From positions 682,001 through 746,000 of the forward strand of contig NC_047493.1 of NCBI RefSeq assembly GCF_002079055.1: DNA of 64,000 nucleotides, read 5' to 3'. Below, piece by piece: positions 1 to 8,019 of the stretch. A model generated the notes under the pieces. It did no database searches. It was not told the DNA's origin and saw nothing but the letters and a program-made list of their open reading frames with translations. The stretch comes from Saccharomyces paradoxus (taxonomy: Eukaryota; Ascomycota; Saccharomycetes; Saccharomycetales; Saccharomycetaceae). Every line of letters starts with the position of its first letter. Positions within the stretch are counted from its first letter, which is position 1. Position numbers and translations under genes: made by a program.

Positions 1-1196
1 AAAATATCCCAAGTGATGTTGATTTTAGAATCATGTTGACCTTCTTAGAATTTTATTCGACTCTATTGCATTTCGTTCTATATAAATTATACACCGATAG
101 TGGGTTGATTTATCCGCCAAAATTGGATCTGAAGAAGGATAAAATCATAAGCGGTTTGTCGTCATATATCTTGGAATCCAGACAAGAAGACAGTCTACTA
201 AAACATGACCCAACTGAGATGGAGGAAGACGTACAGGTTGAAAGTTTGGACGCATCGACATTGAAGTCAGCCTTGAATGCCGATGAGGCAAACACTGATG
301 AGACAAAAAAGGATGAAGAAGAGGAAAAGGAACAAGGGCTGGACCAAGAAAAAGAACTAAATGAGGAAACGGAACTAGATACTTTTGAGGATAACAATAA
401 GAACAAGGGTGATATCTTGATACAACCAAGTAAGTATGATTCGCCAGTAGCTTCTTTGTTTTCTGATTTTGCTTTTTATGTCAGTAGAGAAGTTCCGATC
501 GATATTCTTGAGTTTTTGATCCTATCTTGTGGTGGTAATGTCATCAGTGAAGCCACCTTGGACCAAATTGAGAATAAGAAAGATATTGACATATCTAAGG
601 TTACTCATCAAATTGTTGACAGACCAGTATTAAAAAACAAGGTTGCCGGTAGAACATATATTCAGCCACAATGGGTATTTGACTGTATTAATAAAGGCGA
701 ATTGGTACCTGCCAACAAGTATCTTCCAGGTGAAGCTCTTCCACCTCATTTAAGCCCATGGGGTGACGCTATTGGTTACGATCCAACTGCTCCGGTGGAA
801 GATGGTGAAGAAGAAGAAAGTGAAAGTGAAAGCGAAGGTCAAGTTGAAGAGGAAGATCAAGAAGTTGTTGCTGGAGAAGATGATGAAGATGACGATGATG
901 AAGAACTAAAAGCTCAAAAAGAGCTGGAATTGGAAGCACAAGGTATCAAATATTCCGAGACTTCTGAAGCCGATAAGGATGTTACTAAATCAAAGAACAA
1001 AAAGAGAAAAGTCGACGAAGAGGAAGAAGAAAAGAAATTGAAAATGATAATGATGAGTAACAAACAAAAGAAACTCTACAAAAAGATGAAGTATTCTAAC
1101 GCTAAAAAGGAGGAACAAGCTGAGAACTTAAAAAAGAAAAAAAAGCAAATTGCCAAACAAAAAGCTAAGTTGAGTAAGCTAAATTCCAAGAAATAG
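1..1196 (+). CDS. NOP7: Nop7/Pescadillo, ribosome biogenesis factor (5' end outside window)
   Basis: Partial gene: the reading frame is already open at base 3 and runs to a stop at 1194-1196, giving about 397 C-terminal residues of a protein of roughly 605 in S. cerevisiae. Nop7 is the Pescadillo subunit of the nucleolar Nop7-Erb1-Ytm1 complex, needed for 27S pre-rRNA processing and 60S assembly. Visible: the end of the Pescadillo N-terminal domain, a BRCT domain encoded at about 430-760 (conserved Trp in QPQWVFDCI), then a long Glu/Asp-rich stretch and a Lys-rich coiled tail typical of nucleolar proteins. The first in-window ATG at 33 is internal, not the start. Identity rests on the Pescadillo-BRCT order and on synteny with SRB5 and VMA21. 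Confidence 0.96.
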   Translation, partial: NIPSDVDFRIMLTFLEFYSTLLHFVLYKLYTDSGLIYPPKLDLKKDKIISGLSSYILESRQEDSLLKHDPTEMEEDVQVESLDASTLKSALNADEANTDETKKDEEEEKEQGLDQEKELNEETELDTFEDNNKNKGDILIQPSKYDSPVASLFSDFAFYVSREVPIDILEFLILSCGGNVISEATLDQIENKKDIDISKVTHQIVDRPVLKNKVAGRTYIQPQWVFDCINKGELVPANKYLPGEALPPHLSPWGDAIGYDPTAPVEDGEEEESESESEGQVEEEDQEVVAGEDDEDDDDEELKAQKELELEAQGIKYSETSEADKDVTKSKNKKRKVDEEEEEKKLKMIMMSNKQKKLYKKMKYSNAKKEEQAENLKKKKKQIAKQKAKLSKLNSKK

Positions 1197-1407
1197 GTCT
1201 CTCTTCTCTTTTAGTAGCCTCTCGGGTTTTGTCTTTTAATTTAACATCCTTTTTACTTTATAATCTTCGGTATAACAACGTGAGATATATAACTACATAT
1301 TTGTATTTGTAGAGATAAGAATAACCTGTACATTAAAAAACGGTTACTGTTTCTCCTGTATATTTATATTGAATGAATTTTGTAAAAAAAATGCTCAGGT
1401 GGCATGG

Positions 1408-2331
1408 TCATATTAGAATATTTCTATGTGCTACCCTCGAGTCCATTGATTGTCTATCTGGTACACTTAATTCTATGTAACCCTGTAGTTCCTTTTTCAA
1501 GTTCATTAGAACAGTCTCTGTATAATTTATACGATCGATATCGGTACCTCTACTAACATTGATATATGCCTTTATAAGGAATCCTCCACTTGTTATTTGC
1601 AAATTCTCCGCTTCTTCTATTTGCCAGATTTTTTGTAACTCCAGTATCAAACCATGCTTCATAAAAAATTTCACACCAATTGTAAGATATTGAAACTCGA
1701 ATACATAACCCAGTCCGTTCATAAGCGAGGATATTGAAGAGTTTTTGCCAGCCGAAGATAATACGATAGTCTCAGCTATTGTTTGCATCGAGACACTTCT
1801 GTTGTTTCCTGCAGCAGGAATATCAGAAATTTGCAATGACCAAGCAGAACATGATTCGTTCGAAGGGGTGGAACTTGCATTCATGTCAACATTTATGATG
1901 TCATTGTTGCTTCCACTTTCATCTACAGCGTTTCCTGCACGTTCATTATTATTTACAGCTCCGTTGGTACTGTTGACGTTGGTGGCTTGCGGGACTCTGT
2001 TGTGCAGAATATTTTGTGTCATAGCATAGTTCAGCGGAATTTTATCATTTGCAAAGGATTTCAAGAGTTTAAAGTTCAATGGCTTATCTATCATTGCTTC
2101 GTCAATCAGATAGGAAAATGGTACCTCCTTGGAAAGTTTTATTCTATTTGGCTCAACCAATTGGTTTCTGGCGTTCACGTTCTCGACGTCGTAAGACGGG
2201 TTTGGTTTCCAGATGGTACATAAATTGTTGTATAATAGCGGAGGATTACCTGATATTGTGGTCAACGTTGATATTAATAAATCGTAACCATCATCACCAA
2301 TGGATCCAAACAGACTTAGTTGCTGAACCAT
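1408..2331 (-). CDS. SRB5: Mediator subunit Med18/Srb5
   Basis: 307 codons, the same length I remember for S. cerevisiae Srb5/Med18. It is a head-module subunit of Mediator that pairs with Med20 (Srb2) and supports RNA polymerase II preinitiation complex assembly. The protein starts MVQQLSLFGSIGDDG, has a variable Asn/Ser-rich insert around residues 115-160, and a C-terminal half (for example GLGYVFEFQYLTIGVKFFM) of the beta-barrel type known for Med18. The gene is divergent from VMA21; the two ATGs are only 230 bp apart and share a promoter. No oddities seen. Confidence 0.96.
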   Translation of the reverse strand: MVQQLSLFGSIGDDGYDLLISTLTTISGNPPLLYNNLCTIWKPNPSYDVENVNARNQLVEPNRIKLSKEVPFSYLIDEAMIDKPLNFKLLKSFANDKIPLNYAMTQNILHNRVPQATNVNSTNGAVNNNERAGNAVDESGSNNDIINVDMNASSTPSNESCSAWSLQISDIPAAGNNRSVSMQTIAETIVLSSAGKNSSISSLMNGLGYVFEFQYLTIGVKFFMKHGLILELQKIWQIEEAENLQITSGGFLIKAYINVSRGTDIDRINYTETVLMNLKKELQGYIELSVPDRQSMDSRVAHRNILI

Positions 2332-2561
2332 GTTTTTTTTTGTTAATTTGGGTTACCTTGGTCGGAAATTCAACTTCGTACCTTTTTTTTATTTTGGTTG
2401 TATGTCTTCAGATGCTTAGAATTTTCTACGTTATTTTTATTTTTTCCAGCAAAAGCAAAGCAAGAGGGCACTCACTATATCATTAACCTGCGAGTTAAGA
2501 TGAAGGCGATACTGAAAAACAATAGTAAACAGTAATCCTGAGACCTCAAGAGAAATAAATA

Positions 2562-2795
2562 ATGGCTGTAGATGTACCTCGCGCGGTGATCAATAAACTC
2601 ATGCTGTTTACTGCAGCTATGGTGGTACTGCCTGTCCTAACTTTTTTCATTATTCAGCAATTTACATCAAATACCTTAGTCAGTGGAGGTTTAGCTGCTG
2701 CAATGGCCAACGTCGTTCTGATTGTTTACATTGTTGTGGCCTTCCGCGAGGATACTGAAGATCATAAAGTTGACGGTAACAAGAAGGAAGACTGA
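2562..2795 (+). CDS. VMA21: Vma21, V-ATPase assembly chaperone of the ER
   Basis: 77-residue membrane protein, the full family length. Two hydrophobic segments (about residues 13-33 and 40-60) form a hairpin, and the C-terminus ends NKKED, the dilysine ER-retrieval signal that Vma21 needs. It escorts the V-ATPase Vo sector out of the ER. The neighbouring gene VOA1 encodes another Vo assembly factor, so two partners of one assembly pathway sit side by side, convergent. The ATG at 2562 is the only plausible start. Confidence 0.97.
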   Translation: MAVDVPRAVINKLMLFTAAMVVLPVLTFFIIQQFTSNTLVSGGLAAAMANVVLIVYIVVAFREDTEDHKVDGNKKED

Positions 2796-2952
2796 TTGAC
2801 TGGTATTTTTTTTGTTAGAAAAGAGTATACAAGAAATATATTAGAGGCTAAATAAAAAAAAAGTAGCATTAAATGTTATGGATGATTGGGATATATATGC
2901 TAATAATCCAATCTTACATATGTTTATTCAAATATATGAGTATATATAACGA

Positions 2953-3741
2953 TTAATTGTTTTTCTTTATTGGGTTTGTTGATTTTTCCAATGCACCATA
3001 GGTGATATCCAAATTAGATATCCAAGAGAGTGCAATAATCAAAATGAACAACAGCAACGCAGAAACTATTAAGCACATAAGTAGTCCTTCAGTCCAGATG
3101 GAGCTTAAAATATCATCGTCGCTATCTTTGCCTTTGTCGTTATCATGATGACTCAAAGTGCCTTCTGTGGCATATTCATTGTCATCAGCGTCAAAGGTAC
3201 CAATAGAGTTAATAACTACAGTCAAATCGTCTCCAGACTTATCCTCCAAAAACAATAAGCAGGATTCAATAAATTCATCCAATTTTTTCAAATCGTAAGA
3301 GTCGGAAGTAAATTTGAACAACACAATACTCTTATCATCTAAGGAGTATTCATATAGCAAGTCGGAGGCACTTTGAGGTAATTCGTCCACTGTAAACTGC
3401 TCCATAATGGGAGATAAGGATTGAGAGATGTTCAAAGGTGATTCATCATTAACAGCTAAAGTGACATCATTGGAAAAAAATCTATCGAAAAATGGGTATT
3501 CTTCGTCAACTATCATGTTCTCCGATAATGAGAAATTATCGAACTCAAATATAGCGATAGCACTGTCAACAGATGATATGACATCTGCTGTTGAAGATAT
3601 AGCGCTGATGATATCCAAGTTACTCTCTTTGTCGAGCGAAATAAAGGAGAAACTTTCCTTGGATGAATCTGCCTGCACAGTTTTGGAAAGAAAACATGAC
3701 AACGTGAAAACGAAAAAGGCATAGAGCTGACCGAACACCAT
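2953..3741 (-). CDS. VOA1: Voa1, ER factor for V-ATPase Vo assembly
   Basis: 262 residues (about 265 in S. cerevisiae). The first 24 residues form a signal peptide (MVFGQLYAFFVFTLSCFLSK, cleavage near VQA). An acidic Ser-rich luminal domain follows, then one transmembrane helix near residues 217-240 (LLMCLIVSALLLFILIIALS) and a short cytosolic tail ending PIKKNN, a dilysine-type ER-retrieval signal. Voa1 binds Vma21 and the proteolipid ring during Vo assembly in the ER. The family evolves fast, and identity comes from topology, length and position next to VMA21. Confidence 0.93.
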   Translation of the reverse strand: MVFGQLYAFFVFTLSCFLSKTVQADSSKESFSFISLDKESNLDIISAISSTADVISSVDSAIAIFEFDNFSLSENMIVDEEYPFFDRFFSNDVTLAVNDESPLNISQSLSPIMEQFTVDELPQSASDLLYEYSLDDKSIVLFKFTSDSYDLKKLDEFIESCLLFLEDKSGDDLTVVINSIGTFDADDNEYATEGTLSHHDNDKGKDSDDDILSSIWTEGLLMCLIVSALLLFILIIALSWISNLDITYGALEKSTNPIKKNN

Positions 3742-4653
3742 TGCTATAACTTTATGGTTCGAGATTTATTATATTGTAGTCACAGCAGTGGTTATTATCA
3801 ATGTTTTTTACCCTTTTTATTATTACTCTAAAGTTATGAACGGTTTGCTCTTATATAAGAAATAGCGTTTTGTCTTTTCTTCGTGTAATGTGACAGAATT
3901 GGGTATTGCAGAGAAATTGCAGCATAGTAAGTGCGACAATAGTCGCACTGTTGCGTTTTTTTTTTTTTTTTTTTTTCTCATCTAGAAAAACTATTATCAA
4001 ATGTTCTGGCTTGAATCCCATTAAAAAACACCAATGGTTATTAAAGGGTTCACAACTAGCAGCTATGAGAAAACCCAAGGTTAAATAGACGAAATCTCTG
4101 GCGTTTTATTGTTGCTAATTCTATGTGACGGTTTTACTTGAACCGCAATAACGAAGCGCACCTCAAACGGAAGTTGCCGTGCAATTTCCATAATAATGAT
4201 GAGGTGCGTTCTTTCTGATGCCACCTATGAAGTGGCAAACGTACGACCAGTAGTTTGGTAAGGTTAAGTTTTTTCTGTTCTCATTTTAGAGTTCGACTTT
4301 GATGTCAAAACGTTTCTTTTGTTTACGAAAAGATCGTATTGACAATTGAAAAGGGATTTAAATAGCGATGTGAGATTAAGAGGTCTCCCAGTTTATTTTT
4401 CGGGCTTAACTTCTTTCAAGAGAACCTTTGATACGTAATAGATCAAAATCATCGATAAAAGGTACCTCAGATAAAACATTCATGGTTATTGTGAAGAGGT
4501 ACATTCTAGGTTCTATGTATATTGCCACTTAGATAGCGCGTTTTACATCAGTTGTTGCAAAGAAGTGAAGTCATTTTCCGAACGTCCTGATTCCAGAAAA
4601 TGGTTTCTTCAATAACTAGAGCTTATTTTCTAGTCATTTCCAACAGATGATTT
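3742..4653. other. Intergenic stretch VOA1 to tRNA-Leu
   Basis: 912 bp with no coding region that I believe. It holds the VOA1 promoter on the left and a perfect hairpin followed by a T21 tract (listed separately). I recognise no LTR in it. Short ORFs here (about 60-75 codons) are poly-T driven and look random. Confidence 0.7.
3930..3976 (+). repeat. Perfect 8-bp hairpin followed by a T21 tract
   Basis: AGTGCGAC - AATA - GTCGCACT (3930-3949) is a perfect inverted repeat with a four-base loop. Six bases later comes an uninterrupted run of 21 T (3956-3976). On the + strand this looks like a stem plus U-tract; on the - strand the A21 tract lies about 215 bp upstream of the VOA1 ATG and could be a nucleosome-excluding promoter tract. 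No function is assigned. Confidence 0.75.
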
Positions 4654-4735
4654 GGTACTCTGGCCGAGTGGTCTAAGGCGTCAGGTCGAGGTCCTGATCT
4701 CTTCGGAGGCGCGGGTTCAAACCCCGCGGGTATCA
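4654..4735 (+). tRNA. tL(GAG)G: tRNA-Leu (GAG)
   Basis: 82 nt. Acceptor stem GGTACTC pairs with GGGTATC (one G-U), discriminator A. D stem GCC/GGC, anticodon stem TCAGG/CCTGA, long variable arm typical of tRNA-Leu, and T arm GCGGG-TTCAAAC-CCCGC. The seven-base anticodon loop is TCGAGGT, so the anticodon is GAG (4688-4690) and base 33 is C (4687), where nearly all tRNAs carry U. A T6 run just downstream terminates Pol III. S. cerevisiae has, as I remember, a single tL(GAG) gene, on chromosome VII, reading CUC/CUU leucine codons. Confidence 0.96.
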
Positions 4736-4915
4736 ATATTTTTTGAACTTTTTGCCCTTTAATAAAGGTTTAAGTCTGAAAGATGGCTATCGCTTTTGCG
4801 TCCATGCATTAACACTGTTCGTAGGTGGCTATTTGCTAATCTGCAAAAATATGAGAAAATCTAAGTCGTTATTGATTACTACAGCATATTCAAACGAAAG
4901 ATAAAAAGGAAAGAA

Positions 4916-5011
4916 CTCCTCATAGGGGGCTCGAACCCCTGACATTTCGGTATCCTTGCTTAAGCAAATACGCTTAAAAGCCGAACGCTCTACCAACTGA
5001 GCTAACAAGGA
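4916..5011 (-). tRNA. tK(UUU)G: tRNA-Lys (UUU), with intron
   Basis: 96 nt on the - strand: 73 nt of mature tRNA plus a 23-nt intron inserted one base 3' of the anticodon. The anticodon stem TTCGG/CCGAA encloses loop CTTTTA-intron-A. The acceptor starts TCCTTGT and the 3' part carries GGTTCGAGCC of the B box. It reads AAA/AAG lysine codons, and introns are usual in the yeast tK(UUU) family. A tau and a delta LTR lie upstream of its 5' end (5113 onwards), the usual Ty1/Ty4 target zone. Confidence 0.96.
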
Positions 5012-5112
5012 TGAGTTCTTCATCAATTTTGATTTACGGACCTATATAATACGGATGTCATTACAATCGTAATGTCTCTAGGGGGAGCAACTTGTTGTCA
5101 CGACTTATTATT

Positions 5113-5420
5113 TGTTGGAACGAGTAGTAATTAATAATGACATGAGTTGCTATGGTAACAATCTAAATGCTTCCATCGTATATTGATGTACACCTCGTAT
5201 ACGTTTAAGTGTGATTGCGCCTATTGCAGAAGGAATGTTAAACGAGAAGCTCAGACAATACTGAAGCTGGGTTAAAGATCTATTAGTTGAACATGATATG
5301 GTAGGTACATATATGAGGAATATGAGTCGTCACATTTATGTATATCGACTACCGGAATCACTATTATATTGATCATAATTAATATGACCAATCGGTGTGT
5401 GTTTTATATACCTCTCTTAT
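5113..5420 (+). mobile_element. Ty4-type tau LTR, incomplete
   Basis: Starts TGTTGGAACGAGTAGTAATT about 100 bp upstream of the tRNA-Lys 5' end. It matches the Ty4 LTR (tau) I remember, including CTCGTATACGTTTAAGTGTG. About 308 bp of a usual ~371 bp is visible before a delta LTR begins directly at 5421, which suggests the delta entered it or replaced its end. Solo LTR without internal region: an old fossil. A second tau in inverse orientation lies at 33906-34133 and shares several long blocks with it. Confidence 0.8.
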
Positions 5421-5738
5421 TGTTGGAATGAAATTCTAATATCATCTATTTAATATTATATTACAACATGCGGTGCAAGAGGATGGCATAAAAATTGAGA
5501 AACAGTCATCCAATCTAATGGAAGCTGAAACGCAAGGATTGATAATGTAATAGGATAATGAATGACAACATATAAAAGGAAAGAAGATAAAGTTATAACA
5601 CTATGTAGAACTATCGATTCCCTTTTGTGGATTCCTATATCCTCGAGGAGAACTTCTAGTATATTCTATATACCTAATATTATAGCCTTTAGTAACAATG
5701 GAATCCCAACAATTATCTAATTACCCACATAATTCTCA
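5421..5738 (+). mobile_element. Ty1/Ty2-type delta LTR (solo)
   Basis: Begins TGTTGGAATGAAATTCTAAT and ends AATTCTCA, about 318 bp, near full delta length. Internal hallmarks are GGAAGCTGAAACGCAAGGAT, CCTCGAGGAGAACTTCTAGT and ACCTAATATTATAGCCTTTA. No internal Ty region follows. It is very similar to the inverted delta at 11673-12005 and to the direct one at 34154-34459, so these three are probably the same rather young subfamily. I see no clean 5-bp target duplication, consistent with insertion into other LTR sequence or later recombination. Confidence 0.92.
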
Positions 5739-5916
5739 ATAATGAATGGCAACGTATGAAAGGAAGGAAGAAACAGCAATATTATAGTAGAACTATCGAT
5801 TCCCTTTTGTGGATGCCTATATCCTCGAGTAGAATTTCTAGTATACTCCGTATACCTAATAATATAGTCTTTAACAACAACGGAATCCAATTATCTCAGA
5901 ATCCATATAATTCTCA
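5739..5916 (+). mobile_element. Partial delta LTR, 3' half only
   Basis: Directly after the delta ending at 5738 the sequence re-enters the delta pattern part-way (AATGAATGGCAACGTATGAA) and runs again to a TTCTCA-like end near 5916. It repeats the CTATCGATTCCCTTTTGTGG and CCTATATCCTCGAG blocks of its neighbour with more divergence, so it is older. About 178 bp; incomplete fossil. Confidence 0.8.
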
Positions 5917-5990
5917 TATTCTACACGCCTAATAATATTACTTTAAGACAATTGAATTCATACAATTGTCAGCAAATTCAATTTCACCTT
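5917..5990 (+). mobile_element. Possible third delta LTR tail, strongly decayed
   Basis: The segment starting ATTCTACACGCCTAATAATA resembles the last ~75 bp of a delta (ATTCTATATACCTAATATTA in its neighbour), but similarity fades. If real, three delta 3' ends lie one after the other. Boundaries are approximate. Confidence 0.4.
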
Positions 5991-8019
5991 ATGTTAGCAT
6001 ATAGATTCCAAGTTAGTGTTTAACTAGTATATTTCCCACTTCCCTTCACCTGCCGCTCAAATGGCTCGTTTCTTGTTTATTATCTTTAAACAAATGCGAC
6101 GCTAATACAAAGGTGCGCGTCATAAAAGTTACTATTCCGTCAGATTGTTTCAGATTATCACCATAGTTACGTACGTGAGGAATGACAGCCCAACATTCTT
6201 TTCAAATCTAGTAACTCAATAGGATTTGATGGAGGTTGTTAAATTCTATTTATAATATAGGTGGTAATTTTATGTATATTGGTTAATGGAGCGTTCTCCT
6301 TCATAACATAACAGTCCAACAATTTTTCTTGCCTATATACGTTTTATTACGCAGACGTTTATTTCAGTATTATTTTCGTGCATCAGCTTTTATTGAATTC
6401 AACGATTGCTTGAATCTAGTTCTGCTGGTCACCTAACTTTGGACCATTTTTAACACTGCCTGTTATAAAATATATATCACGTAAATAATAGGTTTTGTTT
6501 GTTATATTAATGGAAGGTGGCTGATTGTGGTTCTAGCAGGTATCGATGAAAGATGAATTCTCCACTACTTCGAAAAAAGTGTAGCAAGTTGAGTTCAGAA
6601 AGTAATCTATAAATTACGTCAGCCACTTTGTATACGTGAAAATTTTAATGTTTACGTCCCCTTACATTCCATTCTCCGTGTGCGTAATACTGGCAAAAAC
6701 GTTTAATTTTGCCCGAATTACTTTACAACTGTTTTTGGACGTAAGAAGTACAGTGTAGTTCTTCCTTTCTTCTTTACGATTATTGTCGTTTTACTCGCTC
6801 ATTGTGAAGTGTACTATATATTCTTAATTCATGAATGATGATAAACAAAACAAGGGTAAGTGGATGTGTACATATGCTCAGAATGATAAACTTTCGGGAC
6901 AAATAAAAATGTTCAGCTCTTAATCATAGTTATCAAAATATCATTAAAATTGAAACTAACGCTGAATACTACAATTTTTACGTCGCTTTTTTATCGATAC
7001 TTAGTGAGATTGTTTTCGTGAGTTTTTTAACTAGCTACCAAATGCACCATTACTACACCACCAAATGGTGTTGTGAATAAAACAAGTTTTGCCTGTACTC
7101 AGTTATTTTTTTTTTTCATCAAGCTTCCCGCTTTGTTAAGAACGCATTTTTCTAGCTGTATGAATAAGCTACACTCGAGATTCCTCCGATTAATTTATTG
7201 CGCTACTGGCTCCTCTTTCGTCGTATTGCAAGGCACTTCTTCAACGAGGCTATGCACACGCAGTGCCATTCTTGAAGCAGGCACACACAGACGCGCTTCC
7301 ATTAGTTTTTTTTTGCTGAATGCATCATGTGGGCCGTTTCGATGACCATTTTCCAGCAGGGGCTCTTACAAAAACGGACAGGTCTTTTGTTTACAATTAC
7401 CCAAAGCGGAAAACTGTAAACAACCAAATAACGGACACAAAATGTAGAAGCACCATAAAACTCACGTCAACGGTAACTTTAAATTCGTTGTATTAATTAA
7501 TCATTTTCAGCTTGCATTTTTACCGCATCACTTGTGAATATTCTGCAAGTTAGGTGTGGAACATACATAACATACTACTTCAATTTGCGTTCCGCATACG
7601 GTCTACCCAATTTGTTTTGTTTGTGATTTCCTCATTCGTCTTCCTTTGCAGAAACGGGTTTGTCCCTTCTTGTTGTGAATACGGCGTGTAGTTATATATT
7701 AAGTAATAGAATTTATTGCACTTTTATTTAGGAGAGAGGTATCTGAGTGATCAGTTCTAGGCAATTTTAGTTTGTATTGAGTTTTTTGCATTCGGCCAAA
7801 CTTGAGCAGGTTGGAACTTAAGTGTCTTCAGTTTTTCCAGCGACAGTTCTAATTGTGGCTCTTGGTATAGTTTCTTAAAAAATCTATCAAAGTTGCTAGT
7901 TTGTGCAGCTGAATAGATCACAAAAGCACGACAAAAAAAAAGATCTACCAAACAAGAATAGAGCCAAAATATTTTCGTCCGTTATATCAACCATCAAAGG
8001 AAGCCTTAATCTTCTCATT
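5991..8019 (+). promoter_or_regulatory. Long intergenic region upstream of CLB1
   Basis: About 2 kb without a convincing gene. The first kilobase shows nothing I recognise beyond AT-rich DNA. The 600 bp nearest CLB1 carry the Forkhead/Mcm1 composite site listed separately. A 90-codon ORF at 7073-7345 with Phe/Ser-rich random-looking sequence is not believed; S. cerevisiae has a dubious ORF (YGR107W) in this interval. Confidence 0.6.
7387..7423 (+). promoter_or_regulatory. Forkhead-Mcm1-Forkhead composite site of CLB1
   Basis: TTGTTTAC (7387-7394), CCCAAAGCGG (7400-7409) and GTAAACAA (7416-7423). The middle block fits the Mcm1 consensus CCYWWWNNRG; the outer blocks are identical Forkhead sites in inverted orientation, 5 and 6 bp from it. 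G2/M (CLB2-cluster) genes, to which CLB1 belongs, are driven by Mcm1 with Fkh2 and Ndd1 at such sites. It lies about 600 bp upstream of the CLB1 ATG. Binding is inferred. Confidence 0.72.

Noticed and set aside
7073-7345. 90-codon ORF upstream of CLB1
   Set aside because: Random-looking composition, overlaps the upstream region, and corresponds to an interval with only a dubious ORF in S. cerevisiae.
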